NCBI GenBank assembly: GCA_963848825.1
Contig: CAWKFA010000004.1
Location: 185,019 to 249,018 of the forward strand
DNA: 64,000 nucleotides
Reading direction: 5' to 3'
Source of the DNA: CAVVSQ01 sp963848825
GTDB taxonomy: Bacteria; Planctomycetota; Planctomycetia; Gemmatales; Gemmataceae
Both the position numbers and the translations under genes were made by a program. The notes below the pieces were generated by a model. It searched no databases and was not told the DNA's origin. It was given only the letters and a program-made list of their open reading frames with translations. Positions 61,914 through 64,000 of this stretch are shown piece by piece. How positions within the stretch are numbered: position 1 is the first letter of the stretch; every line of letters starts with the position of its first letter.

Positions 61914-64000
61914 ATGAGCTCTTCTTCAGAACGAGACGTTTCACCCATCAGCACGGTTATATGGCCGATGCGGGCCCGTCCCAAGCCCGAAAGTTCACTA
62001 ATCGGTTCGCTGGCGGATGAAATGGGACGGCGCTGGAGCAAGGGCGACCGGATAAACACGGAAGAATTACTGGATCGCCATCCCGATCTTTGGGAAAAAC
62101 CCGAGGAAGCGATGGAACTAATCTACGAGGAAATATGTCTGCGCCCTGCAGCGTGATCCAGCCGACACCTTTGCCGATTTGCCGGCACGTTTTCCCCAAT
62201 GGCGTGATCAACTCGACGTGATGCGCGAATGCCATCGCTTGCTCGAACCCATCGCGCACGCCGCCGCGTTACCCTGTTGTTGGTGAAACGCTCGGCGATT
62301 TTCGGTTGCTCAAGCATCTGGGGCGCAGCCCGCGCCGGCCACGTTTTCTTGGCCAGCCAGCCCAGCCTGGGCGATCGGCCGGTTGTCGTGAAGCTGACGA
62401 CTTTTCACGGCCAGGAACATCTGACGCTGGCCCGTCTACAGCATACCAACATCGTGCCGCTTTACGCGGTGGTCGACGATGCGGTGCGCAAGTTACGGAT
62501 CCTGTGCATGCCGTATTTTGGCGGCGTCACGCTGGATGTGTTGCTTGACAAGCTCGCGGATTTGCCTCCCCGAGACCGCAATCTGCCCCATGTCATCGCC
62601 AACCTGCGTACGGCCAGCGCGTTGGCGACCGGACCGGCGACCAAGATTCTCGAACAATTGTCCTTCGAAAAAAGCATTTGCTGGATCTGCCTGAATCTCG
62701 CCGAAGCCCTGCACTATGCTCACGATCCGGCCTGGTTCATTTCGATTTAAAGCCATCCAACGTCCTGATTGCAGCCGATGGCCAGCCCATGCTTCTAGAT
62801 TTTCACCTGGCCAGGCCACCTATTAGAACGCCGGGACCGCTGCCCGACCACCTGGGCGGTACGCCCGGATACATGCCACCCGAACAGGAAAAGGCCCTGG
62901 CGGCTCTCGTCGCCGGCACCAAGATTGCAGTGCCGGTGGATCGCCGCGTCGATATTTATCGCGCTGGGTGCCCTCCTCTATCAAACTTTTGGCGGCCGCC
63001 TACCGGCTCAATCCAGCCGCACCAACGCCATTGTGGAAGTGTAACCCGCACATCAGCAAGGGCCTGTCGGCAATCGTCGGAAAATCTCTGGCGCCGTCGG
63101 CCGCCGCGCAGATCAGGACGCCCAGGCGATGGCCAACGATCTCCGCCGGCATATCCACGATCAGCCGCTTGTGGGCGTCGGCAATCACGACTGGGCGGAG
63201 GGCATATCTTAAATGGCGGCGACGCCGTCCCGCCGCCCTGCACACGCTCATTCTTTTGACCGTCGTCCTCGGCGCTGTCGAGTTCAATCGGCATGGGCGT
63301 GGTAGCCAACTGGCGGCACCTGGCGGCGGACGCGGACTATTCCTTGCTCGAGGCACGTAGGAACTGGAAGGACCGTCATCTTTTCGACGAGGCCCGCGCA
63401 AACCTGGACAAGGGACTGGACGATGCGGCTTTTGCTGTCCCCTGGCCCTGGCAAAGGGACCTCGTAGACCGGCTCCGGAACGGGCACAACCGGGCCTGCC
63501 AAATCGCCGCCCAGGCCGCCTCCCGCCGCGTTCAGTTATTGGTTGGGCTGCACGCGCTGGGCCGGGCCGGTTCGTCCCTTGTTGGGGAGCGACCTGAACG
63601 CTGCTCGCGGACCGATGCGAAGAGCCTTTCATCCTTGCACAGGCTGGCCGACACCTGCCAGGGCGTTCTGGGACAAACGCCAGCTCATCTCCAAGTGGCT
63701 GGAATTCGCACACACCGGAAGCAGCCAATGACTTGCTGGATGTGGCCCTCTTCGCGAATGAAGTCCAGATTCAACTGGTTTCCGGGCAGGACAAAGGCGA
63801 GGCAGTTCAGAAGGGCTTGCTGGCACTGCAGGAAGCGGAAGATTTATTTGGTCCCAATATTATCTTGCATCAGGAAAGCGACCGCTTGCGCAAATTGTTA
63901 AAGCTTCCGGGGCTGCCGGCAACTTCTCGACAACCCAAAACCGCCTGGGAACACTCCGCCTGCGGGCGAAGCCTGCTTCAAGCTAACGAACTTGAGCCCG
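61914..64000 (+). CDS. Ser/Thr protein kinase with HFD/DFH motifs and TPR tail, partial and frameshifted
   Basis: Begins MSSSSERDVSPISTVIWPMR. It has a regulatory helix (IGSLADEMGRRWSKGDRINT-EELLDRHPDLW), then the kinase domain across several frames: DFRLLKHLGRSPRG-VFLASQ (glycine loop, atypical), RPVVVKLTTFHGQEHLTLAR (Lys), NIVPLYAVVDD, LVHFDLKPSNVLIAADGQPM, LLDFHLARPPIR and LGGTPGYMPPEQEKAL. HRD is HFD and DFG is DFH, a combination seen in a planctomycete kinase clade. Frame changes lie near 62155, 62270, 62330, 62735, 62965 and later. After a helical, Arg/Trp-rich region the end reads DLFGPNIILHQESDRLRKLL and TAWEHSACGRSLLQANELE, the TPR-like tail of the family. The 3' end lies outside the window. 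Confidence 0.75.

Overview
The window comes from a planctomycete, most probably of the Gemmataceae. The evidence is several DUF1559 (prepilin-like) proteins, giant exported proteins that open with an 'LELLEDR'-type N-terminal motif, Ser/Thr kinases fused to leucine-rich or TPR tails, ECF sigma factors beside kinases or surface proteins, and G+C-rich DNA full of dispersed palindromic repeats. There is no plasmid or phage signature and no rRNA.

Layout: 0-1 kb holds two colliding ISKra4-type transposase relics. 1.07-10.9 kb (minus) is one giant surface gene of about 3,280 codons (beta-propeller, Ig-like, MBG, cohesin-dockerin-cohesin). 11.1-16.8 kb is accessory DNA: an internally inverted copy of a kinase tail, an FHA gene cut by an IS, an intact ISKra4-like IS, a resolvase relic and two PIN-domain toxin-antitoxin pairs. 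17.0-25.4 kb is bounded by copies of the 3' end of tRNA-Ala(CGC). It carries an LRR-kinase, a beta-helix/RTX surface protein, its ECF sigma factor and two small unknown genes, and looks like a decayed integrative element. 25.5-33.7 kb is a STAND NTPase followed by chromosomal housekeeping genes (recQ, purL, tyrA). 34.6-40.5 kb holds three intact genes: a DUF805-FAD oxidase-methyltransferase fusion, its coupled exported partner, and a HEAT/CxxCH membrane protein. 41.0-51.3 kb (plus) is a second giant surface gene sharing the C-terminal module of the first. 51.4-64 kb contains small membrane and exported proteins, a GT1 glycosyltransferase, two DUF1559 paralogues, bshA (bacillithiol pathway), a Pro/Thr-rich exported protein, and an ECF sigma factor followed by a Ser/Thr kinase that runs off the end.

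How the genes fit together: much of the window serves the cell surface (two giant adhesin-like proteins, a beta-helix/RTX protein, DUF1559 pseudopilins) and the signalling that may control it (sigma factors and kinases). The most interesting intact unit is the coupled pair at 34.6-38.4 kb, which suggests an undescribed membrane-associated oxidation/methylation pathway.

Caution: roughly thirty apparent single-base frameshifts interrupt reading frames, including recQ, purL and bshA. Either the assembly carries uncorrected indels or this genome is decaying. I favour sequencing error for the housekeeping genes. Where a gene is split, each open piece is listed and linked in the text.
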